Part shown: positions 57,339-64,000 of the stretch, piece after piece
Layout: every line of letters starts with the position of its first letter
How positions within the stretch are numbered: position 1 is the stretch's first letter
From: Lacisediminihabitans profunda
GTDB taxonomy: Bacteria > Actinomycetota > Actinomycetes > Actinomycetales > Microbacteriaceae
Length of the DNA: 64,000 nt
Direction of reading: 5' to 3'
Assembly (NCBI RefSeq): GCF_008040105.1
Contig: NZ_VRMG01000008.1
Span: forward strand, 62,001-126,000
Position numbers and translations under genes: made by a program
Notes under the pieces: generated by a model
The model's input: the letters and a program-made list of their open reading frames with translations, nothing else
What the model was told of the DNA's origin: nothing
Database searches by the model: none

Positions 57339-58787
57339 CTAGAGTGTTGAGGCGGATTTCTTTGTTCCAGGTCGCGCGTCAACGTAGATCACTTCCAAGT
57401 GCCATCCCGACTGTTGGCGTAACGACCGCATTGTGTCCTCGATTGGCCGTAACCGGTCGGGGGCAAAGTCGGCATCCGTGTACCCGACACACAGATAGAC
57501 GCCGATGGAGGCACGTTCGGTTGTCATGTACTGCGGTAGTTGTTTGGAGGCTCCGGAAAAGAAGTGTGTGCTGGGAATCAACTTCACCTCTAACAGTGCT
57601 CGTTTCCGCCAGCCTTGCGAGAACTTGAAGTCCACCGGTCCGCGCCCAAGATTGCTCTCACGGGTTATGTCAACGTCTGCGAACTTGCAGTGAGCGGCGA
57701 AGAGCATGCCGGCGATCGCTTGCACGATCTTTTCGGGCCTGGGTTTGCTCAAGGAGTCGTTCCAGAGCGCACGCCAAAGGTCGGTTTGTTCGACGGCGTG
57801 CTGGAATTCTTCGGCGAGCACCGTGACCCATTCTGCAAATGCGTCTTCGTTCGTCAGGCTGGGTATCGGCTGCTGGAGTGCGGCGGCGTTCCTGCCCGCC
57901 TCTGCCCAGTCGACCAAGAGCTTCGGGTCAGCCTCGGTGTCGTAGGGGGCATCGTTCGTTGCTGCAGCCTCAGCAAGATAGTCAACGACTAGGTCGGGTC
58001 TACGCCAGGCGGCCTTGTATCCTGCCTCTTTGCGTTCCGATTTCGATAGTTCGATATTCAGTTCGTAGTTCAATTCGGACCGAAGGTCCGGGCCTGCCAT
58101 AGTGTCAGCCCACGTCCAAAATGATTCCGGTGTGACGACTGGAATGTCCTTCAGGAACCGACGAGGTACCAGAAGTACTCCCTCGCCTGTGACTGGACTC
58201 TTCGGAAGGGAGACTCTGCCCATGTCCCAGCGACCAGTCGATTTTCCCCAAGAGAGTGACCGAACGGGCACCTCCTCAGTGGGGATCGCATGACGCTCCG
58301 CCACTTGGCGTGTGTAGTCGATAAATTTCGACTTAGTGATGTCGCAGAAGATGTCGCTAATGCGATCCACGCCGAGACCCTCACAAAACAGCGAGAACGT
58401 CTGAATGTGCTCGACCTGGTTGATGCCGCGGCTTGAAAGGAGATCCAAAGCCTCCGTCATCTTCCGGGCGTACTTGAATCCCGCGCCGGACCCTTTCGGA
58501 TGCCCCATCGATAGCCCGAGCGCGAACTCACTTGGCTCAGGGAACCGCAGCATTCGCAAAGCTTTCAGCCAGTGGGGTGAAGTTTCGTCCCCGTCGGCCA
58601 TTCGTACGAATGCGAGCGCGAGGTCGAAAAACTCGATAACGGACTTGCGAGAGTCACTCCAGTAAGAGTCGTGGTCCTCGAATACGAGAAACGGGTCGAC
58701 ATAAAGCGGGGTATCCGTTGTCAGTTCGCAGTCAAACCAGTCGTCAACGGCCGAGCGTTCGACACCGAACTCTGCACTGAATCTCAT
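57339..58787 (-). CDS. PD-(D/E)XK nuclease-domain protein of unknown family
   Basis: A 482-residue protein with a C-terminal restriction-endonuclease-like core: D386 in GRGPVDFKF and E400-x-K402 in LLEVKL, followed by a strand-helix pair (IGVYLCVGYTD). An upstream helix offers E352. The N-terminal 300 residues begin DDWFDCELTTDTPLYVDPFL; this pattern recurs in uncharacterised bacterial proteins as I recall it, but I know no named family. No helicase or methylase motif is present. The 113-residue gene lies 9 nt upstream. A role in defence is plausible. Confidence 0.8.
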   Translation of the reverse strand: MRFSAEFGVERSAVDDWFDCELTTDTPLYVDPFLVFEDHDSYWSDSRKSVIEFFDLALAFVRMADGDETSPHWLKALRMLRFPEPSEFALGLSMGHPKGSGAGFKYARKMTEALDLLSSRGINQVEHIQTFSLFCEGLGVDRISDIFCDITKSKFIDYTRQVAERHAIPTEEVPVRSLSWGKSTGRWDMGRVSLPKSPVTGEGVLLVPRRFLKDIPVVTPESFWTWADTMAGPDLRSELNYELNIELSKSERKEAGYKAAWRRPDLVVDYLAEAAATNDAPYDTEADPKLLVDWAEAGRNAAALQQPIPSLTNEDAFAEWVTVLAEEFQHAVEQTDLWRALWNDSLSKPRPEKIVQAIAGMLFAAHCKFADVDITRESNLGRGPVDFKFSQGWRKRALLEVKLIPSTHFFSGASKQLPQYMTTERASIGVYLCVGYTDADFAPDRLRPIEDTMRSLRQQSGWHLEVIYVDARPGTKKSASTL

Positions 58788-58796
58788 TTGCGTCTA

Positions 58797-59138
58797 CTAG
58801 GACTCGTCGAAGTACTCAATGTCGAACAACTCGCCCGGCCAGGTTGGATTGCTCCACTCGGATCGTGCTCCCGGTCGCAACCCCAGGTCCGTAACTATGT
58901 GGAAGGACCCGGATTCGAATATCGCGAGGACCGTCGCTGAATCATGAAGGCGCTCGCCTCGACGGCGCTTGTCGCTTCCCTCGTAGATACCGGTTGGGTT
59001 TCGTTCTACCTCGAAGGTCCACCGCTCAGCGTTGTGTCGAACTGTCGCCTTTCGCACACGCCGCCCGACCGCGGGCACTGACGCATTTGCAAAGACGGCA
59101 AGTTCGTCGATCGTCGGTGAAGCCCAGTCGTCCGTCAT
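58797..59138 (-). CDS. Small unrecognised protein preceding the nuclease
   Basis: A 113-residue soluble protein of basic N-terminal and acidic C-terminal character (final stretch WPGELFDIEYFDES). It shows IDELAVFANASVPAVGRRVR and a strand-rich middle, with no family I recognise. Only 9 nt separate its stop from the nuclease start, so the two are surely cotranscribed. It could be a partner, an inhibitor or a specificity subunit. Confidence 0.7.
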   Translation of the reverse strand: MTDDWASPTIDELAVFANASVPAVGRRVRKATVRHNAERWTFEVERNPTGIYEGSDKRRRGERLHDSATVLAIFESGSFHIVTDLGLRPGARSEWSNPTWPGELFDIEYFDES

Positions 59139-59203
59139 GGGTCGATCCTATGGTGAGGATTCGACCTCTTAGCGTAGGCAGATCAACGTTCCCGCCGGCA
59201 TGG

Positions 59204-60592
59204 TCAAGGTCCGTATGGACTCCAAGATCCCATGTAGGGCGCGAGGGCGGCCGCAGACGCTTCTGGCGCATTCGGGAGTTGAAGAGAACGGTTGAAAGGA
59301 TCGAGATGCTTGGCGTGCGCGAGCGCCCAATCGATCCATCGCTGGGTATCTGCGACTCGGATGGGATCGTCGTATGACGCGACTTGCACCGTGAGGGCAG
59401 CTACGTAGTCGCGAATTTTCGCGGCCTGCTGCCAGTTGTTGATCTCAGCGAACAACACGTCGGACCTATGCGCTTCGGTCAGCTGTGCAATTGCGTTGTC
59501 TCGCGCCTGTTGCCAGCGGGTTCGGCGTTCGAGCCGGCGGCGTTCTTCTTCGATGCGTTGGTCTTGAGCTCGGTCGTGGCGTAATTCGAGTTCCTGCAGA
59601 ATTTGCGGAAGAAGGTCCTCGAGAAAGTGATCAGGCTTGTCGCTCCAGGACGAAGCCCAAAAGGAATACCCCTGGGTTTCGATGCGGATTCCGAGTCGTT
59701 CGGTAGGAACGTAGTCCCACTTCGGGAGGGCGTAGCCGCGACCCGATCGGGCGAGTTCCGACTTACTGGCGACGTGTTCGACCTTGTCCTTGATCTGGAA
59801 AACACTGATCCGATAGCAATCGGGGTCGATCTGAACCATCAGATGTCCTGTGGTTTCGTCGCTACGCTCGGCGTACCCCCAACTGTTCTTCCGTGGCGCC
59901 GGTACCGGTTTGACGGTGTAGCCACGGCGACGTGCTTCGAGAACAAATCCTTGAACGATGCGAAGTGCACGTTTCTTCTCCGCGGCGCGGATGTCCAGGT
60001 CATTACGGTTCTGCATTGCTGTTACGACGTCAGTGGGATCTCGCAACTGTGTAGACACCGTCACCGGTTCGAGAACGCGGGTCCGCCATTCTGGGAGAGG
60101 TTCGAGGGCAATCCACGCTGCACGGGTTTGATAATCCGACGAGACGATTACTTGCATGCCGGCGGGAATCTTCTTGAATCGTTCCGCAGTAAGCGCCAGC
60201 TGTCGGTACCGGTTGGTCTCGTCGTAGGTGATGTCGACACGGTGATCGGGCGCTGCTGCCAGAGCAGCCATCATTGCGTCGGTGGGTCCGACCCGTGGCG
60301 GCTTTTTCGGCTGGGGCGATGCTGACTCGGATGGCGTTACGCGCTCTGCTCGTGCCAGCTCGTTAGGGTTCGGCGGGTACGTTCCGTGCTCGAGGTAGTA
60401 GACACCGTCCTCAGTGATGGTCGCTGTCCAGGATTGGCCTCTGCCGGTGATCACAACTAGCTGACGATTGTGGAGAGCGCGGGCAACGATTCGCGGCGTG
60501 TAGTCATGGTAGGAACCGTCCGGGATGCCATCGCGAATCCAGGCGAGGATTTCAAGTTGTGAAGTGGTCAGGGGAATATCGCGTCGAGCCAC
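59204..60592 (-). CDS. Winged-helix-like protein of unknown function, cassette leader
   Basis: A 462-residue protein, the first gene of the minus-strand cassette. Residues 5-75 (TTSQLEILAWIRDGIPDGSY, ATITEDGVYYLEHGTYPP) look like a winged helix. A Pro-rich linker follows. The rest includes a charged helix (about 345-390) and a Trp-rich C-terminus. I do not recognise the family, though similar long proteins occur in actinobacterial accessory regions. GTG at 60592 has a TGAGGAT site at good spacing; the longer frame upstream has no such signal. It may be a regulator or sensor. Confidence 0.65.
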   Translation of the reverse strand: MARRDIPLTTSQLEILAWIRDGIPDGSYHDYTPRIVARALHNRQLVVITGRGQSWTATITEDGVYYLEHGTYPPNPNELARAERVTPSESASPQPKKPPRVGPTDAMMAALAAAPDHRVDITYDETNRYRQLALTAERFKKIPAGMQVIVSSDYQTRAAWIALEPLPEWRTRVLEPVTVSTQLRDPTDVVTAMQNRNDLDIRAAEKKRALRIVQGFVLEARRRGYTVKPVPAPRKNSWGYAERSDETTGHLMVQIDPDCYRISVFQIKDKVEHVASKSELARSGRGYALPKWDYVPTERLGIRIETQGYSFWASSWSDKPDHFLEDLLPQILQELELRHDRAQDQRIEEERRRLERRTRWQQARDNAIAQLTEAHRSDVLFAEINNWQQAAKIRDYVAALTVQVASYDDPIRVADTQRWIDWALAHAKHLDPFNRSLQLPNAPEASAAALAPYMGSWSPYGP

Positions 60593-60700
60593 GTTTCTAT
60601 CCTCATCTGTGCACGGGGGCAAACCAGCGAGATTCGGACCGCTGGTCTCTGTAGCCTTTGACGATGTGCGTGCGGAATCCGCGCTGATCAAGGGAGAAAC

Positions 60701-61294
60701 TTGGGTTGGATTAGCTGGGTGACGGCGGCGGTTGCTGTCGGGGGTCTCGTCATCGCTGCGACGAATACTTGGACGGCGATCTCCGACGTGCGCGCGAGCC
60801 GCTTCCTCGGTCGGGCCAAAGGTCTCCTCGAACTGCGTGACCTCGTCGTTGTTGAAGGACCGCTCCAAGGCTCGCACGTTTCTGAGAATGCGGATAAGGC
60901 GCATGCAGATCTGGTGTTGGAGCTCGAACAGGAATCACGAGCGAATGCTGTGCTTTACCTTGACGCGGCCGCGCGCCTCGCCAGGCCAGGGTCGATGCTC
61001 ACTGGAGCAGGAGAGCTCGTCTATGGTGCTCTCCTCATTTGGCTCGCGGCCCGCGATTTTCCGTGGAGTTCCTCCACTGCAGACGCGCGCGCAATTCCCG
61101 CAATCATCGTTTCGGCGGTGTTAGCCCTCATCGCGTTGATAGTTGTCGGTGTTGGGATTCGTCAGATCGTTCGCCGGCTAAAAACGCGTCGGCTCCGCAA
61201 ACGTGTCGGAGCCTTGGATGATCTCACCGTTGAAGGCAGCGCCTGGATCAAAGAGGTTCCGGGCGCGGTTGCACGAAAACTACGCAGGAGGTGA
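60701..61294 (+). CDS. Small membrane protein, unknown function
   Basis: A 197-residue protein with helices at about 5-22, 103-118 and 131-153 and a basic C-terminus. Residues 25-100 form a charged, helical soluble segment. The TTG start at 60701 follows AAGGGAG. It is divergent from the cassette leader, with about 108 nt between. Its stop overlaps the next start (GTGA), so they are coupled. No family recognised. Confidence 0.65.
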   Translation: MGWISWVTAAVAVGGLVIAATNTWTAISDVRASRFLGRAKGLLELRDLVVVEGPLQGSHVSENADKAHADLVLELEQESRANAVLYLDAAARLARPGSMLTGAGELVYGALLIWLAARDFPWSSSTADARAIPAIIVSAVLALIALIVVGVGIRQIVRRLKTRRLRKRVGALDDLTVEGSAWIKEVPGAVARKLRRR

Positions 61295-61779
61295 GACCAG
61301 GCGCGGTCGAGCACGGCCATTTCAGCGATGCACTTTCGAGCACGATATCTGGATCCGGTTGGTGGTCTGATGGCACCCGCACGTTCTGCGTCGAATGCAC
61401 GCCACCACCTGCTCCCCCGCGTGCTCTGTTGCAGGAGATCAGCGCGATCCTTCAAGCAGCAGCGGTGATCGAGACGCCCCTGACGGTGTGGGAGCTGGCC
61501 CTTGGCTGCGGTCACACCGTTAGCTATCGACAGCACGCGTCCCTGCACGCCCCGGACATGTCATATACGTACTGTGAGTCTTGCTGTTCGCCTACGAAAG
61601 TGTCGTCCGTTGAGCAGCAGGCGAGCACCGACGATGGGCTGGCCCGAGAGGCCGATCTTAGGCTTCGGACCCGACGAGCACAGGATCGAGTGGATGCTCA
61701 TCGACGTCGATTAGCGACAGCTCAAGAGCGTGTGGATGAGTTACGCGAGTTGCTCACTGCCTGCGAGATCGGAGCGTAG
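61291..61779 (+). CDS. Cysteine-rich small protein, coupled to the membrane protein
   Basis: A 162-residue protein. A likely metal site is formed by FCVEC, ALGCGHTVSY and YCESCCSP; the CGH...CxxC pattern resembles short zinc-ribbon proteins. A C-terminal helix (about 120-158) is charged and coiled-coil-like. GTG overlaps the upstream stop by 4 nt. Its last 39 nt overlap the convergent recombinase gene. Function unknown. Confidence 0.65.
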   Translation: MRPGAVEHGHFSDALSSTISGSGWWSDGTRTFCVECTPPPAPPRALLQEISAILQAAAVIETPLTVWELALGCGHTVSYRQHASLHAPDMSYTYCESCCSPTKVSSVEQQASTDDGLAREADLRLRTRRAQDRVDAHRRRLATAQERVDELRELLTACEIGA

Positions 61780-63435
61780 AAGGATCGTTATGCGGGCGGC
61801 CGCCGTGCCGCGACCGGCTCGTAGGTCAACTCGCTGGATCACTTGTCGAAGCAGCATCTTTCTGGACTCGTTGTTCAATGTCGGCCACGCCTCCGCAATC
61901 TGGTCACGCGTAAGGATGGCGGGCACCCCGTCGCCGAGAGCGAGTAGTTCCGTCTCGAGCCGGTCGATGCGTTCCTGCACATCGCGTAGCATCCCGAAGA
62001 GGACATTGACCATGCCACCGCGGAATTGGGTTTGCCCCTGATTCGCGAGAAGGGCCTCGCGTTCCTCACGTACGACCGCCAGTTCAGCTTCAACGCGTCC
62101 GACGGCGTGGTGCAGTTCGTCGACCATTCGCGCATGGTCTTCCTCGATTCGTGGACCGCTCAGGTAGTCGAAGAACCACTGTGTGACGTGCTGCTCGGCT
62201 GCGGTCGCGGTGATCGACGCTCCCGCCGGACATGCTCCTGCGCCGTAGATGCGGTTGGCCTTGCACCGGTACACGTATCGAATCGGGCGTTGCCCGTCCG
62301 GCCCTGGTTTTTGCGACTGCGCGACACCGTGTAAGGGGCGACCGCATGGGCAGGTGAGGAGGCCGGTCAGCAACCACGCGCGGCTCCCCCACCCGTTCCG
62401 GGCAACCGTGCCGCGAGAGGAGAGCGCTTCTTGCACGCGCATCCAGGTCGGGAAGTCACACACCGGCTCCTGGCTGATCACCGGCTCGCCCTCGGGAGTT
62501 CGCGCAATGTAATCCAGCAGCTCGACCTTCACTCCGGCCCGATGCTCAGGGACAAGATGTGGGCGGTAGCCGAGCATTCGCGGTGAGGTGACCGCGCGTC
62601 TGACCATCTCCTCCGCGACCAGGCCGCCAGATGGTCCCCTGATGCCATAGGTCGAATACCAGTGTGTCGCCACCTGACGAAGGCCGGCCCCACCCAAGAG
62701 CAAGGTGACCGCATCCTTCAACGCCGGATGCTCGACCGGGTCGGGCACAAGCCGGCGCCCGGACCTGCCGACCGCGTCAACGATCCGGGGTCCTGGCTGC
62801 CAGCCGAACGGCGGCCGGCCACCGTTCATGAACCCCGCCGGTGCCGCGTGCCTTTTCGCAGCACGCTGACGTTCGCTCATCGTGTCTGTCTCCGCCTCAG
62901 CCAACAAAGCTTTCACACCGGTCACGAGCTTCGCGCCCGCGGCGACACTGTTGAGTTCCTCGCTGGAGTCCTGATGAGACAGGAGCGTCACACCGCGGCG
63001 CTGGCATTGAGCAACCCATTCCAGGCACCGTGCGGCGATCCTGCTCGTGCGATCCAACTTCCAAAACGCCACCGCCTCCACCCGACCGGAGGTGATTGCT
63101 GCGTTCAACGCCCGCCACCCGCGGCGCTCCCGCGTCGCGTAACTACTCGCCGAGTCACGGTCGACGTACTCCCCCATGATCGTCCACCCGCCTTCACCGG
63201 TGAGCATTCTGGTTAAGTCGATGCGTTGTCGTTCGATCGCATCCTGACCATCCCCATGCGCCCGTGAAAGACGCAGATACAGGAACACCGGTCGAGTGCC
63301 GGGAGATGCTACTTCGGGGCCAGTCCACCGAAACGGGAGATGGCGTGAGGGCACGTTAGTTACGGCTGGCCTCTTCATGAAAATAGTCTGTCGCAGACCC
63401 ATGACGCGGGATTGTGCATAACTTTGCCCAGCCAT
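61741..63435 (-). CDS. Large serine recombinase (integrase)
   Basis: A 564-residue large serine recombinase. The resolvase domain (about 48-190) holds the catalytic serine at about 57 in YLRLSRAHGD and arginines in FWKLDRTSR. The recombinase domain follows (about 200-310, GRPPFGWQPGP). A zinc ribbon shows CPCG...RCKANR...CPAG, and a coiled coil (about 430-500) precedes the C-terminus. It should catalyse insertion and, with a directionality factor, excision. The start is uncertain (TTG 63438, ATG 63435, 63402 or 63378). It lies inside the island broken into comM. Confidence 0.93.
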   Translation of the reverse strand: MAGQSYAQSRVMGLRQTIFMKRPAVTNVPSRHLPFRWTGPEVASPGTRPVFLYLRLSRAHGDGQDAIERQRIDLTRMLTGEGGWTIMGEYVDRDSASSYATRERRGWRALNAAITSGRVEAVAFWKLDRTSRIAARCLEWVAQCQRRGVTLLSHQDSSEELNSVAAGAKLVTGVKALLAEAETDTMSERQRAAKRHAAPAGFMNGGRPPFGWQPGPRIVDAVGRSGRRLVPDPVEHPALKDAVTLLLGGAGLRQVATHWYSTYGIRGPSGGLVAEEMVRRAVTSPRMLGYRPHLVPEHRAGVKVELLDYIARTPEGEPVISQEPVCDFPTWMRVQEALSSRGTVARNGWGSRAWLLTGLLTCPCGRPLHGVAQSQKPGPDGQRPIRYVYRCKANRIYGAGACPAGASITATAAEQHVTQWFFDYLSGPRIEEDHARMVDELHHAVGRVEAELAVVREEREALLANQGQTQFRGGMVNVLFGMLRDVQERIDRLETELLALGDGVPAILTRDQIAEAWPTLNNESRKMLLRQVIQRVDLRAGRGTAAARITILLRSDLAGSEQLA

Positions 63436-63460
63436 CAACGCGGTTCACTACCCTGACCGC

Positions 63461-63628
63461 ATGGGCGGGGTGACATTCGATGGGATCTACGGCGAAGCCG
63501 ATACCTGGCTTCCATCAGAAGAAGTAGCAGCTGCCCTCGAAGAATCCGATCGGATGGGCGGACCGCCATCGGACATTGACGACCTCCGCGACCTAGACGA
63601 ATACCGCTTTCGACAGCGGCGTATCTAG
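63461..63628 (+). CDS. Small acidic protein divergent from the recombinase
   Basis: A 55-residue frame (ATG at 63461, TAG at 63626) encoding a protein rich in Asp/Glu (PSEEVAAALEESDR, SDIDDLRDLDEYRFRQRR). Its start is 25 nt from the recombinase start on the opposite strand. Size and position fit a recombination directionality factor, an antitoxin-like protein or a regulator; no family is recognised. The codon pattern is consistent but the call is tentative. Confidence 0.5.
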   Translation: MGGVTFDGIYGEADTWLPSEEVAAALEESDRMGGPPSDIDDLRDLDEYRFRQRRI

Positions 63629-63770
63629 TCGCCGCCGCTCGCCATCAGAGCGCGTTTCGACTCCACCTGTTCGTGGGCTACAGGAACTGTGCCCTCACCG
63701 GCACAATGGCAGTGCACGCGCTTTCAAGTCTCGCTCCGGGAGACGTGGTGTGAGCAAGGAGGACCCGCTG

Positions 63771-64000
63771 ATGCGTCTCGTCAAGATCACTGTGAACAAC
63801 TACGCACGGTTGCAGGATCTCGACGTCGCCGTCCGCGGTCATCTCGTCGTCGTCGGCGCCAACGATGTCGGAAAAACCTCGCTCCTGCGCCTCCTCAATC
63901 TCCTGTTCGGCGCGACCGCACAGTTGTACCAGGGACTCTCAATCCGGGACCTACGCGACCCCAACACGCCGCTCACCATCAACGCGACCTTCAATGCGTT
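63771..64000 (+). CDS. OLD-like AAA ATPase, 5' part only
   Basis: The first 76 codons of a larger gene. It begins MRLVKITVNNYARLQDLDVA, then GHLVVVGANDVGKTSLLRLL, with a Walker A (GANDVGKTS) and the strand-loop opening typical of OLD/RecF-like ABC ATPases. Many OLD proteins carry a C-terminal TOPRIM nuclease and act against phages (OLD, Gabija GajA). The rest is outside the window. The ATG is preceded by AAGGAGG at 8 nt; an in-frame GTG at 63750 is less likely. Confidence 0.8.
   Translation, partial: MRLVKITVNNYARLQDLDVAVRGHLVVVGANDVGKTSLLRLLNLLFGATAQLYQGLSIRDLRDPNTPLTINATFNA

Larger units (their letters stand above)
56065..64000. mobile_element. Left part of an integrated element inserted in comM
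   Basis: From the comM break to the window edge the DNA is less GC-rich: one 60-nt line at 56521 has 34 G/C, while one at 55501 has 43. The gene set is unlike the conserved chromosomal order to the left. A large serine recombinase at 61.7-63.4 kb supplies an integrase. Cargo is mostly unknown genes plus nuclease and ATPase proteins. The other end is not in the window, so length and attachment core are undetermined. The left boundary is precise to about 20 nt. Confidence 0.8.

Overview
The window is high-GC DNA with actinobacterial habits: many GTG/TTG starts, start/stop overlaps such as ATGA and GTGA, and the order frr-pyrH-tsf-rpsB next to M23 peptidase-xerC-dprA-comM. It also has a GlgE/GlgB/GlgX glycogen set, a gatCAB amidotransferase and DivIVA-type coiled-coil proteins. 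Gene content and the style of the intergenic DNA suggest the family Microbacteriaceae. That is an inference from gene order and protein recall, not a database match. No rRNA, tRNA or CRISPR array was found.

Layout. 0.1-11.5 kb holds mostly single metabolic and regulatory genes: a NYN nuclease, a PLP decarboxylase, GNAT, OsmC, PadR and LysR regulators with neighbours, and a PfkB kinase. This stretch is interrupted by repeat-rich non-coding DNA at 5.2-5.84 kb and 9.9-10.12 kb. 11.6-16.5 kb carries gatC, gatA and gatB, split by a divergent EamA transporter and CGNR zinc-finger pair. 16.6-24.2 kb holds a DUF1023 hydrolase, ligA, mnmA, a DinB protein, a lipoprotein and a cysteine desulfurase that may supply sulfur to MnmA. 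24.3-38.2 kb is a glycogen/alpha-glucan region (glgX, glgP, glgE, glgB). Between glgX/ybaK and glgP lies a tightly overlapping six-gene minus-strand operon for a SipW-type signal peptidase, four small exported proteins with SipW-like signal peptides and one LAFTG-anchored protein. 38.4-46.8 kb contains a YbbN-like protein, a large membrane/lipoprotein-like protein, a Scy-like coiled-coil protein, an AI-2E family transporter and envelope genes. 46.8-55.5 kb is the conserved block cdsA-frr-pyrH-tsf-rpsB, M23, xerC, a phosphodiesterase and dprA.

From about 56.07 kb to the right edge the DNA changes character. comM is cut off: only its C-terminal part remains. Beyond it lies less GC-rich DNA with a large serine recombinase at 61.7-63.4 kb. 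I read this as the left end of an integrated element whose right end is outside the window. Its cargo includes a four-gene minus-strand cassette with a PD-(D/E)XK nuclease, two unrecognised proteins and a winged-helix-like protein. It also carries a membrane protein/cysteine-rich protein pair, a tiny acidic protein and the start of an OLD-like ATPase. This is the best candidate in the window for an undescribed, possibly defensive, system. Next to it, dprA carries a 1-nt frameshift, so two genes of the DNA-uptake pathway look damaged.

A second theme is non-coding. Several intergenic spaces carry imperfect palindromes of about 80-100 nt. Three loci share TGCA-containing arms and a CTCGAC motif at a near-constant place in a 54-57 nt loop, and one locus has expanded to four copies. 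They may form an undescribed intergenic element family.
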